DNA of 7,848 nt from CAIPAT01 sp037144075 (GTDB taxonomy: Bacteria > Verrucomicrobiota > Lentisphaeria > Victivallales > Victivallaceae), in assembly GCA_037144075.1 (NCBI GenBank), contig JBAWXM010000253.1:1-7848 (forward strand). Direction: 5' to 3'. Every line of letters starts with the position of its first letter. The stretch's first letter is position 1. A program made the position numbers and the translations under genes. Under the pieces are notes generated by a model. That model saw only the letters and a list, made by a program, of their open reading frames with translations. It had not been told where the DNA came from and searched no databases. Of this stretch, positions 1 to 6,968 are shown piece after piece.

Positions 1-2
1 TC

Positions 3-36
3 CTCCTGAATTCTGACTACTTTTGAAATTACCTCT
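3..36. repeat. Left arm of a 34-bp perfect inverted repeat
   Basis: The 34 bases are the exact reverse complement of 7735-7768 at the other end of the window; pairing fails on both sides of the block (position 2 against 7769, position 37 against 7734). The outer half contains CTCCTGA and ATTCTGA, which resemble the 7-bp repeat units seen at 7811-7845. The inner half (about 17-36) is not heptad-like, so the match is more than shared low complexity. Only two bases are visible outside this arm, so its true outer limit cannot be judged. Confidence 0.95.
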
Positions 37-80
37 TCTTAATATCTTTTTATGCTTCTTAGGTTTTTCGTAATAAAAAA

Positions 81-101
81 TGATTGTTTTTTTAACAATC
101 A
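81..101. promoter_or_regulatory. Perfect 8-bp inverted repeat, candidate operator
   Basis: TGATTGTT at 81-88 is the exact reverse complement of AACAATCA at 94-101, with a 5-base all-T spacer. It ends three bases before the -35 box of the promoter that drives the GntR-type regulator. Dimeric GntR proteins commonly bind short inverted repeats near their own promoter, so an autoregulatory site is a reasonable inference. An alternative is a weak terminator of an unseen upstream gene, but the stem is only about 25% GC. Confidence 0.45.
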
Positions 102-104
102 CTA

Positions 105-133
105 TTGACAGATGTGTTTGTTTACAGTATAAT
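105..133 (+). promoter_or_regulatory. Consensus sigma-70 promoter for the regulator and possibly the operon
   Basis: TTGACA at 105-110 and TATAAT at 128-133 both match the sigma-70 consensus exactly and are separated by the optimal 17 bases. Transcription would start near 140, giving a leader of only about 20 bases before the start codon at 159. Such a strong core promoter beside a candidate operator suggests control mainly by repression. I see no comparably good promoter in front of the three downstream genes. Confidence 0.88.
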
Positions 134-144
134 CATTTATACTT

Positions 145-150
145 GAAAGG
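145..150 (+). promoter_or_regulatory. Ribosome binding site that decides the regulator start
   Basis: GAAAGG ends 8 bases before the ATG at 159. An in-frame GTG at 150 would overlap this Shine-Dalgarno sequence and has no site of its own, so 159 is the better start. Confidence 0.75.
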
Positions 151-158
151 TGATTTTT

Positions 159-1649
159 ATGGTTAAGCAGGTCTATCAACAAATATATGAAGACATTTTA
201 TCTAAGATAAATCTAATGCATTTCAGCGCGGGCGAGAAATTGCCGACTGAAAGGCAGTTGATTAAGCAATATGAGGCAAGCGATACAAGTGTCCGCCGGG
301 CTCTGGCAATTCTTGTCAAGCAGGGGTATATAGTCAAGCGTCATGGCAGCGGCAATTATGTCTGCGACAAAGTTGCCGCGGACGGAGCCGAGACTGATCC
401 GGACATTATTTTCATCGTACCCCGCCATTTCGGCATCAACATCGGCCTGCCGGAATTGCGCAAGAGTCTTTCGCAGGCTTTGCCCGGTATTAAGTTGAGA
501 ATTATGGTTTTGGACAAAGCGTCCCTGGAACCCGAGCAGGCACGGCGTTTGATGGAACACTATCGCAAGCCTTTTGTGATGCTAAATACGAGAAATCAGA
601 CGGCAAAAATGGCACGAGACGGGCTTCTGACCCCGATGGAGTCGCTACCGCAGATGGCTGAGCGGATTGACCGTATGCCGGAGAACCTCAAATGGCTTTT
701 CAACGGTTTGCATGGGGAATTGAATTACTTTGGCTGCCCGTATCTTTATACGTCCGTTTGTTTCGCAATAAATTCGGAACTTGCGGAAAAGGCCGGGCTT
801 GACATGACGCACCCGCCGCGGCTCTGGTCGGAACTGCTCCAGTGGGGGCGTGTTTTCACGGAATGGCGTGACTCGCATGGCTGCCCTGAGCTTTCAGCGT
901 TTTTTGGTTATCACCGGCGTTTTTTCGTCAATCTCGGTGCATTCTTCTTCATGGCGACAGACGGAGAGCCATGGGCTGCGCCGGACGCGGAATTCCGGCG
1001 CGGACTCAAGGATTTTTTTACTTTTCTGGAAGGGCTGTTTGACGGAGGAATGACAGATACGGTTTCAATCCAGGCGCCTGATCCTTTCGTCTCCGGCAAA
1101 TATCTTTTCAGTCTGCAGGCCGGTTCATGGTATCCTCGCGATATCCGCAATTTCCGTCCGGAAATGCGCTGCCGTTTTCTTCCTTTTCCGGTTCCGGCTG
1201 CCGGACGCCCAAGATTTTCCTCTAGCGGTACCGAACTGCTCTCGTTGATGCTGCCGGATGGGAAGCATGAGGCTGGTTCTGAAGTCATGCGTTTGTTTAA
1301 TGCGCTTTTCAGTCCGGATTTGTGTAAACCGCTGGCCTGGCGTTTCGGCACCATTCCAGCCGATCCGCAACTTGCCCGCCAGCACCTCCTGGCGAATCCG
1401 GAAATGGAACCGTTTTATGATGCGCTGTTCACCAGCCTTGAACCGCACTGTTTGGAGGATGAAGCGCTCTCCGCTAAGTTGAATGAGATTATCAAGTGCC
1501 GTCTGGACAACAGAAAAATGCGTCTTGATGATACTGTAATCGATGAATATATGGCTTTTGCCTCTGAGATTCTACCCCGGCCGCATACATTTGATATTAC
1601 GAAAATATTGAAGAATGAGGAGATTACAGTAAGATCTTCGTCTATGTGA
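159..1649 (+). CDS. GntR-family regulator fused to a solute-binding-protein-like sensor domain
   Basis: This 496-residue protein is a one-component transcription factor. Residues 2-68 form a GntR winged helix-turn-helix: L28-P29-T30-E31-R32, the recognition-helix pattern V45-R46-R47-A48-L49, and the wing G63-S64-G65-N66-Y67-V68. Residues from about 80 to 460 resemble a family 1 extracellular solute-binding protein (type II periplasmic fold). The landmarks are Y190-F191-G192-C193-P194-Y195, then an A-I-N-S-E-L-A-E-K-A-G-L stretch, then P-P-R-L-W223-S-E-L-L, equivalent to the usual Y-G-L-P, Y-N-K-x-L-F-x-x-A-G-L and T-W-D-E-L motifs. There is no signal peptide, so the sensor is cytoplasmic. The likely ligand is a sugar or oligosaccharide, inferred from the neighbouring GH2-like gene. 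It lies directly behind a consensus promoter with a candidate operator and probably regulates itself and the genes downstream. Confidence 0.9.
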   Translation: MVKQVYQQIYEDILSKINLMHFSAGEKLPTERQLIKQYEASDTSVRRALAILVKQGYIVKRHGSGNYVCDKVAADGAETDPDIIFIVPRHFGINIGLPELRKSLSQALPGIKLRIMVLDKASLEPEQARRLMEHYRKPFVMLNTRNQTAKMARDGLLTPMESLPQMAERIDRMPENLKWLFNGLHGELNYFGCPYLYTSVCFAINSELAEKAGLDMTHPPRLWSELLQWGRVFTEWRDSHGCPELSAFFGYHRRFFVNLGAFFFMATDGEPWAAPDAEFRRGLKDFFTFLEGLFDGGMTDTVSIQAPDPFVSGKYLFSLQAGSWYPRDIRNFRPEMRCRFLPFPVPAAGRPRFSSSGTELLSLMLPDGKHEAGSEVMRLFNALFSPDLCKPLAWRFGTIPADPQLARQHLLANPEMEPFYDALFTSLEPHCLEDEALSAKLNEIIKCRLDNRKMRLDDTVIDEYMAFASEILPRPHTFDITKILKNEEITVRSSSM

Positions 1650-1763
1650 ATGGCGCTGGCGGAATAGAAATTATGCGGACTTAAACTATGGAGTAGAAGA
1701 AACGAAGATGGAATTGAATGCAAAAGCGTGAAACAATAAGGCAAAACAGGCACAAACTAAAAA

Positions 1764-1770
1764 AAGGAGG
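1764..1770 (+). promoter_or_regulatory. Strong Shine-Dalgarno of the pseudopilin gene
   Basis: AAGGAGG is a full-length match to the anti-Shine-Dalgarno core, 10 bases before the ATG at 1781. It is the strongest ribosome binding site in the window. The competing in-frame ATG at 1847 has AGGGGG at 1831-1836, also at 10 bases, and cannot be excluded. Confidence 0.75.
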
Positions 1771-1780
1771 ATTTTGAGAA

Positions 1781-2578
1781 ATGAGTAATCATCCAGCAGA
1801 ACACAAGCAAATGGCCTTTGCAGAAATGCGAGGGGGAACAAACCTCATGCACGGCCGGACCGGCGAACAGAGCGCAATAAGGCATAACTCGTTGCGGCGC
1901 AATGTTTTTACTCTTATAGAACTCCTCGTTGTGATCGCAATCATCGCGATCCTCGCCAGCATGCTTCTTCCCGCCTTGAGTAAAGCCAGGGAAAAGGGCA
2001 GGTCAACCACGTGTAAAAACAACTTAAAGCAAATGGGGCTTAATATCGCCTTCTATCTCAGCGACTATAATGACTATATTCCTTCGTCAAATACCCCCAG
2101 TATGTGGAATTTTGGCGGCAACGCCACCGCCGGGCCTGGTTCTCTTGCTCCTTACTATAAGGCGAAAATATATTATTACGTCGGTAGAATGGTTCATTGT
2201 CCAACCGACAACCGTGATGGTTCCGATATCGCGTCCTATAAGACCTATAACTACGGAATGCCTACAAGCTATGCCTTGACCACCGCGCTTTTCAAAAAAT
2301 ATAATGATGGCGTCTATGATTACGGCGGCCCATACCGGATTAATATGATTAAAAAGCAGTCCGTACATTTAAGCGCAATTGAAAAGCAGGGGGACGGCGG
2401 GCCGGATTCATCAATGAATAACTGGTGGATTCACCATGGAGCAGGTGAGTGGTTGAAGACTTCAGTGTACCATAACGGATCGGCTAACGGACTCTTTATT
2501 GACGGTCATGCCGATTCGCTTAAACGTTCTCAATACCAGGCTGACTTTCTTGAAAACGGCATTTACAAGCCCTGGTAA
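1781..2578 (+). CDS. Pseudopilin-like protein with type IV prepilin N-terminus and H-x9-DG motif
   Basis: This 265-residue protein has a class III signal (F43-T-L-I-E47 followed by a hydrophobic helix to about L63, then P64-A-L-S-K-A-R70-E) as in type IV prepilins and type II secretion pseudopilins. F43 would be the methylated first residue and E47 the conserved glutamate at position +5. The residue before the cleavage point is V42, not the usual glycine, and the 42-residue leader is long. Starting at M23 (1847) would shorten it to 20. The globular part has C78, a C140-P141 pair and H231-x9-D241-G242, all typical of the large prepilin-like paralogue families of Lentisphaerota, Planctomycetes and Verrucomicrobia. 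It should sit in the inner membrane and be extruded into a pilus-like fibre. The 131 bp upstream shows no convincing terminator or promoter, so co-transcription with the regulator is likely. Confidence 0.88.
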   Translation: MSNHPAEHKQMAFAEMRGGTNLMHGRTGEQSAIRHNSLRRNVFTLIELLVVIAIIAILASMLLPALSKAREKGRSTTCKNNLKQMGLNIAFYLSDYNDYIPSSNTPSMWNFGGNATAGPGSLAPYYKAKIYYYVGRMVHCPTDNRDGSDIASYKTYNYGMPTSYALTTALFKKYNDGVYDYGGPYRINMIKKQSVHLSAIEKQGDGGPDSSMNNWWIHHGAGEWLKTSVYHNGSANGLFIDGHADSLKRSQYQADFLENGIYKPW

Positions 2579-2590
2579 ATTTAGAAAATG

Positions 2591-2619
2591 CACGCAATCG
2601 GCCAAAATCAGATTGCGTG
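2591..2619. other. Perfect 9-bp inverted repeat between pseudopilin and GH2-like genes
   Basis: CACGCAATC at 2591-2599 is the exact reverse complement of GATTGCGTG at 2611-2619, with an 11-base spacer, beginning 12 bases after the pseudopilin stop codon. No T-run follows it, so it is not a standard intrinsic terminator. It could stabilise the upstream mRNA, partly attenuate transcription, or be a protein-binding site. Confidence 0.6.
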
Positions 2620-2638
2620 ATTCTGTCTGCAATATGGC

Positions 2639-2690
2639 GCGGCCGGCATTCTTATGGCAGCATATATCGAAAGCAGCCTGCCGGTTCCGC
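2639..2690. other. Second, imperfect GC-rich inverted repeat in the same intergenic stretch
   Basis: GCGGCCGGC at 2639-2647 can pair with 2680-2690 if two T residues (2685-2686) are bulged, giving nine GC pairs around a 32-base loop. With the 2591-2619 repeat it makes the 174-bp spacer before the GH2-like gene the most structured leader in the window. No known riboswitch class is recognised. The function is unknown and the pairing could be fortuitous. Confidence 0.35.
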
Positions 2691-2752
2691 CTTTCCTGCA
2701 ATTTAGCGCAAACGAACTTTTGAATCAGCATTAATATAAAACAGGAACAGTC

Positions 2753-5700
2753 ATGAGAAAACTAATATCAATTCTTTTTATCTCCGCATTGCTCTGTATG
2801 CCGTTTTTTGTATCCGCCGGGCAACCGGTCACCGCAAAACCGCTTCTCCTGCGGGAGTCTCAGGGGACGAAAGAGTTTATTATTAGCGGGCTGTACAAGT
2901 TTAAAACATTTGACCGGATGGCTGGCGCGGATGACAGCGCTTCGGATTCGGGGATATTCGCGAGAATTCCCGGAGTCTGGTTCGACTTCCTGGGCAACTG
3001 TTCAGGGCAGTTTGTGGACAATAGCGGCAAAGAGCTGGCGCAGTTTCCCGGCAGCGATAAAAAAACATGGAAAAAGATGAAGGCATACGGTCTTTATGAA
3101 TTGGAGTTTCAGACTCCAGCCGGTTCAGGCCAGGTTCTGCTTAATATCGCCGGCTGCCAGTACAAAGCAGACATATATCTCAACGGGACAAAGCTCGGGA
3201 CTCAGGGGATATACACCAACCGCTTTTACCCGGTTGGAGAACTGCTGAATAAGGGTGGAATGAATACGCTCAAGATCGCGCTTCAGGGGTTCCTTGAACA
3301 GCGCAATATGTTCGGCGAAGACAATTTTTCAAGCAGTACTATACACGGCGGGATTGTTCATGACATAAAACTCATAACGCTTGAGAATGACATTTTTCTG
3401 CGTTTCACCGGTCTCAGAACCGACATCAAAAAAGGCGAGGCAGTTTTCACTGTGTGCGCTTATAATTACAAAAAAGATGAGACTGCGGCGGAGCTTAATC
3501 TTGTGCTGCTGAAGAACAAATCAGAAATCCTGAATAGAACAGTCAGCGTTAAACTGCCGCCTGGACAGTCCGTCCACGCGATAACAGTTCCGTTGAAAGG
3601 ACTCAAATTGTGGGAACCGGAAACCCCTGAGCTTTATACTGTCACTTTGAAAGTGCTTGACCGGCAGGGGAAAGTACTGTATGCGGCAATGCCGTCCGAA
3701 ACAGGGTTCCGGGAAGTGGCATATTCCGGCAAAGATTTCATGCTCAACGGACATGTTGCAACACTGTTCGGAGACAGTGCGGCCAGAATCAATTTACTGA
3801 TGTATCAGTGCGCTGGAGAGTATCCTGAACTCATTGTAAAAAATCTGCGCGCGATGGGATTCACCATGACCAATATTCTTGAGTTTCAGACACAGGCCGC
3901 TACGCTTCAGGCCGCGGATAAATACGGTTTGATGCTCATGCCGGTCTACAGGCCTGACGCTGAATTTATTTTTCAAAAATACGCGCATTTTCCCGGCCTG
4001 ACAATACTTGAAGGGAAAAAAATACCGGCGGAGGAAATAGAACAGTTCAAACAGCAGTTCCGTGATTTCACTGAATACTATGCGCTTTCCCCGAGCGTAA
4101 TAGGATACGCGCGCTTTTTCAACTGGCTTTGCGACTGCGAGAAAGCTTACAATCCGCATCTCGCCGGACGCTGCGAGAAAAACTCAAGTGAAAAGGCGGA
4201 TTTCGCCGATATGATTCTGGAGGAATCTAAAAAGATAGACCCGTCGAAAATCAACTATTATCACCATGCCGGGGGACGCGGTCCTGTGTATACGCATAAC
4301 AGATACTGGAGCAGCGGCGTTCCGCTTCAGGAGAAATGCGACTTTATGAAGCTCTGGGCGGAAGACCAATCTTCTGATAAGATGCCTTATATGGTCACCG
4401 AGGGATTTATGTTCCCCGGTTATCCGGGAATATATCCCAAATGGGGCGTATCGCTTAAAAACCCGGCCTGGCACGGATTTTCTGCGCCATACATGATTAG
4501 ACAGATAGGAACGATATCCAACGGGACTGAAGCCTATTTCTCCGATAAGCTGAATGTCAAATCTTTGTACAAGGATCTGGAAAAAGACATACTGAGAGAG
4601 ACTTCGTCTTACCGCTATTACGGAGTCATGGGGCACATGCTTCACACTGACAGTTATGCCGGATACATTCCGGGAAAACCTTATAAAGTCAAAAATAAAG
4701 TCTCAGACACCATTCCTGGTTTTGTAAGCAGTGTAAGCATATGGGACACCCAGTATCCGGCGCTTGAGCTTACAGATATCGGACGGATGCTTAAACACTC
4801 ATTCTCCGGATTCACCTTCTTTATAATGGGCGCTAAGGATGCGCCGACACAGGTCGAACATAATTATTTTGCGGGTGAAAAACTCAGGAAAACAATACTT
4901 GTCATCAACGAGACCGGACTTGAAAGAGATGTAAAGATTCTGGTTACAATCAAAATTGGAGATAAGGAAATATTCAGGAAGGAGCTCAATGCGGAACTTG
5001 AGCCCGGAGCACGTAAATTGATTCCATTTTCCGCGACACTGCCTGATTTGACTGAAAAAACACATGCGGCAGTCAGTGCTGAAATAGCCGGCAGCCGTGA
5101 GCCGGACGTTCAGAATTTCGATATCTCAATATTTCCGTCTTATATTAAGAAAATTGAAAATCCGGGTAGTACCGCGTTCTACGACGAGTCTGACTCGCTG
5201 GATAATATGCTGCGTTTCTACGGGATAAAGGGGATGAATCTAAAAGACCTGAAAAGCCTCGATTCCGTAAAACTGCTGGTTGTCGGCTGCGATTCGCTGA
5301 CCATAAACTTCAGCAAACTGGCCAAAGAGTTAAAGCTGGCGGACTGGATAGACAATGGCGGACGCATAATCGTGATGGAGCAGAATGCCCCGCGGTTCAT
5401 GAATCTCAATGCTGATCCGCGCAGAGCCAGAAACGCTTTTATCGTGAATGCCAAGCACCCGGTCTTTGCCGGACTGGACGACAGGGATTTTGCGGACTGG
5501 ACGGGAAAAAGTTCTCTGCTTAAAGAGTTTCCGCCCGCTGAAACCGGCTTCCACTGGAGCAATCCGATAGTCGCCTCGACAGCCGGAATTGTCAGTTCGC
5601 TGCCGCTTGAAAAGCCCCATTGCGGCCCGTTTATCCCGCTGCTCGAATCTGGATTTGATCTTCAGTTCAGTCCATTGATGGAGGCAAGGGCAGGGAAAGG

Positions 5701-6943
5701 GCTTATAATTATTTCCCAGCTCGACCTTAAGGGGCGCATTGGGGTTGATCCCGCCGGGACGCAGTTCATGGGCAATCTTTTAAAATATGCCATGACCGCT
5801 GCTGAGCCGTCGGCGTTGAAGTGGATTTATGCCGGCAGCGCGCAAGGCCTTGAATTTCTGGCAAAGGAACTCTGCGACACTGCCGTGCTCGGAACAGAGA
5901 AGGACATCGCGTCAGCCGGTGGAATCATACTTGGACCTGAATCAGCCAAAAAATTGACTGCGGCTGATATCGAAAAGGCGCTTAAACGCGGCGCCACAGT
6001 GATGTGTCTGCCTTTTGAAGGAACAGAGAAATTGCTGCCTGTCAAAGTAAAAATAATCGACTGCAAGATAGAATCAGCTTACAAAAACGCGGTGGACGCG
6101 GCAGGAAGAAAACTTCCGGTCAGCATTTCAGACCTTTTCTGGCAGGATAAAATCACATTCAAAGGTTGGGGTATCGCAGGGAACAATCCGTTGATAGATG
6201 AAATAGCATGGGATTCAGGCAGAATAATATACTGCCGGGTAAATCCTGCCGACTTTAAAGGACACTATTTTCAGATGAAGGCTTACAGGCTGTGGTCTGC
6301 TCTGCTGAACTATTGCGCGATTCCGGCAAGGTCCGCGGCTGCAAGTTTCTACTCATGCAGGGACGACGGATTTATCAATCTCAGCAACAGCGCCTATTTT
6401 AAAATAGATGCTGAAAACAAAGGACTTAAAGAAAAATGGATGGCTCCCGTTGTCTCCATGCAGGGCTGGAAAAAAATCGTGGTTCCTGGCGCATGGGAGA
6501 AAACTCCGTTTCTGGAAAACTTCGGACCGGTTGATCCGGTTCCCGCTGCAATCAATTACGATGGTATCGCATGGTACCGTTTCTCAGTGGAGATTCCGGA
6601 AAGATTCAGAGGATTCACCGCAATCCTGCACACAGGAAAAATCGACGATTACGACACCACCTGGTTCAATGGAGAAAAAATCGGCTCCATGGGCAAAGAG
6701 TTCGGCGGACAGGTATGTACTCTGCAAAGAGTGTACAGAGTTCCTGAAAACGTCATAAAATACGGCAAAGAGAATACTATCGCTATAAGGGTCGAGGATA
6801 TTCAGGGCGATGGAGGAATAACCGCCGGTCCGCTGAAACTGGAATTCATCTCGGAGAGAAAATCTGAATCCTCTTATTACATTCCGGATATCGGCATAAT
6901 GGAAGTTTTCGGCGTGACTCCGTATTATAATGAACAATGGTGA
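2753..6943 (+). CDS. Large exported glycoside hydrolase family 2-like multidomain protein
   Basis: This 1396-residue protein has a Sec signal peptide (M-R-K, hydrophobic core, V20-S21-A22, predicted cleavage before G23). It is preceded by AGGA at 2743-2746, 6 bases upstream. Approximate domain order: a GH2-type sugar-binding jelly roll (35-210); a GH2 immunoglobulin-like domain (212-320) with L-W-E-P-E-T-P-E-L-Y-T and a following F-M-L-N-G; a TIM barrel (343-650); a second beta-sandwich (690-795); an alpha/beta glutamine-amidotransferase-like domain (800-1015) with an A-D-W-I-D-N-G-G-R-I-I-V-M stretch; another alpha/beta region (1020-1195); and a C-terminal jelly roll (1200-1380), like the GH2-type insert of sialate O-acetylesterases. 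E550 in M-V-T-E-G-F fits the GH2 nucleophile. The usual acid/base Asn-Glu is Asn457-Trp458, so activity is uncertain. It probably acts on, or binds, a glycan outside the cytoplasm; the substrate is unknown. Confidence 0.85.
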   Translation: MRKLISILFISALLCMPFFVSAGQPVTAKPLLLRESQGTKEFIISGLYKFKTFDRMAGADDSASDSGIFARIPGVWFDFLGNCSGQFVDNSGKELAQFPGSDKKTWKKMKAYGLYELEFQTPAGSGQVLLNIAGCQYKADIYLNGTKLGTQGIYTNRFYPVGELLNKGGMNTLKIALQGFLEQRNMFGEDNFSSSTIHGGIVHDIKLITLENDIFLRFTGLRTDIKKGEAVFTVCAYNYKKDETAAELNLVLLKNKSEILNRTVSVKLPPGQSVHAITVPLKGLKLWEPETPELYTVTLKVLDRQGKVLYAAMPSETGFREVAYSGKDFMLNGHVATLFGDSAARINLLMYQCAGEYPELIVKNLRAMGFTMTNILEFQTQAATLQAADKYGLMLMPVYRPDAEFIFQKYAHFPGLTILEGKKIPAEEIEQFKQQFRDFTEYYALSPSVIGYARFFNWLCDCEKAYNPHLAGRCEKNSSEKADFADMILEESKKIDPSKINYYHHAGGRGPVYTHNRYWSSGVPLQEKCDFMKLWAEDQSSDKMPYMVTEGFMFPGYPGIYPKWGVSLKNPAWHGFSAPYMIRQIGTISNGTEAYFSDKLNVKSLYKDLEKDILRETSSYRYYGVMGHMLHTDSYAGYIPGKPYKVKNKVSDTIPGFVSSVSIWDTQYPALELTDIGRMLKHSFSGFTFFIMGAKDAPTQVEHNYFAGEKLRKTILVINETGLERDVKILVTIKIGDKEIFRKELNAELEPGARKLIPFSATLPDLTEKTHAAVSAEIAGSREPDVQNFDISIFPSYIKKIENPGSTAFYDESDSLDNMLRFYGIKGMNLKDLKSLDSVKLLVVGCDSLTINFSKLAKELKLADWIDNGGRIIVMEQNAPRFMNLNADPRRARNAFIVNAKHPVFAGLDDRDFADWTGKSSLLKEFPPAETGFHWSNPIVASTAGIVSSLPLEKPHCGPFIPLLESGFDLQFSPLMEARAGKGLIIISQLDLKGRIGVDPAGTQFMGNLLKYAMTAAEPSALKWIYAGSAQGLEFLAKELCDTAVLGTEKDIASAGGIILGPESAKKLTAADIEKALKRGATVMCLPFEGTEKLLPVKVKIIDCKIESAYKNAVDAAGRKLPVSISDLFWQDKITFKGWGIAGNNPLIDEIAWDSGRIIYCRVNPADFKGHYFQMKAYRLWSALLNYCAIPARSAAASFYSCRDDGFINLSNSAYFKIDAENKGLKEKWMAPVVSMQGWKKIVVPGAWEKTPFLENFGPVDPVPAAINYDGIAWYRFSVEIPERFRGFTAILHTGKIDDYDTTWFNGEKIGSMGKEFGGQVCTLQRVYRVPENVIKYGKENTIAIRVEDIQGDGGITAGPLKLEFISERKSESSYYIPDIGIMEVFGVTPYYNEQW

Positions 6944-6968
6944 AGTCAGTATACAGGGACGGCAGGCA

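Noticed and set aside
150..158. Upstream GTG start adding three residues to the regulator
   Set aside because: The GTG overlaps the GAAAGG ribosome binding site, which is ideally spaced for the ATG at 159.
911..1354. Minus-strand open frame of 147 codons inside the regulator gene
   Set aside because: It lies wholly antisense to a well-supported gene; its product is basic and low in complexity with no recognisable domain, and no convincing promoter or ribosome binding site was noted.
1714..1742. Possible promoter before the pseudopilin gene (TTGAAT)
   Set aside because: At 17 bases downstream the sequence is TAAGGC, a poor -10 box.
2719..2740. Possible promoter just upstream of the GH2-like gene (TTGAAT with TAATAT or TATAAA)
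   Set aside because: The two elements are only about 7-10 bases apart and no -35 box exists at the right distance from the -10-like sequences.
6930..6968. Upstream ATG start for the LamG-like gene, overlapping the GH2-like gene by 14 bp
   Set aside because: It would put 13 hydrophilic residues before the signal peptide, whereas the ATG at 6969 has AGGGA at a good distance and starts the signal peptide directly.
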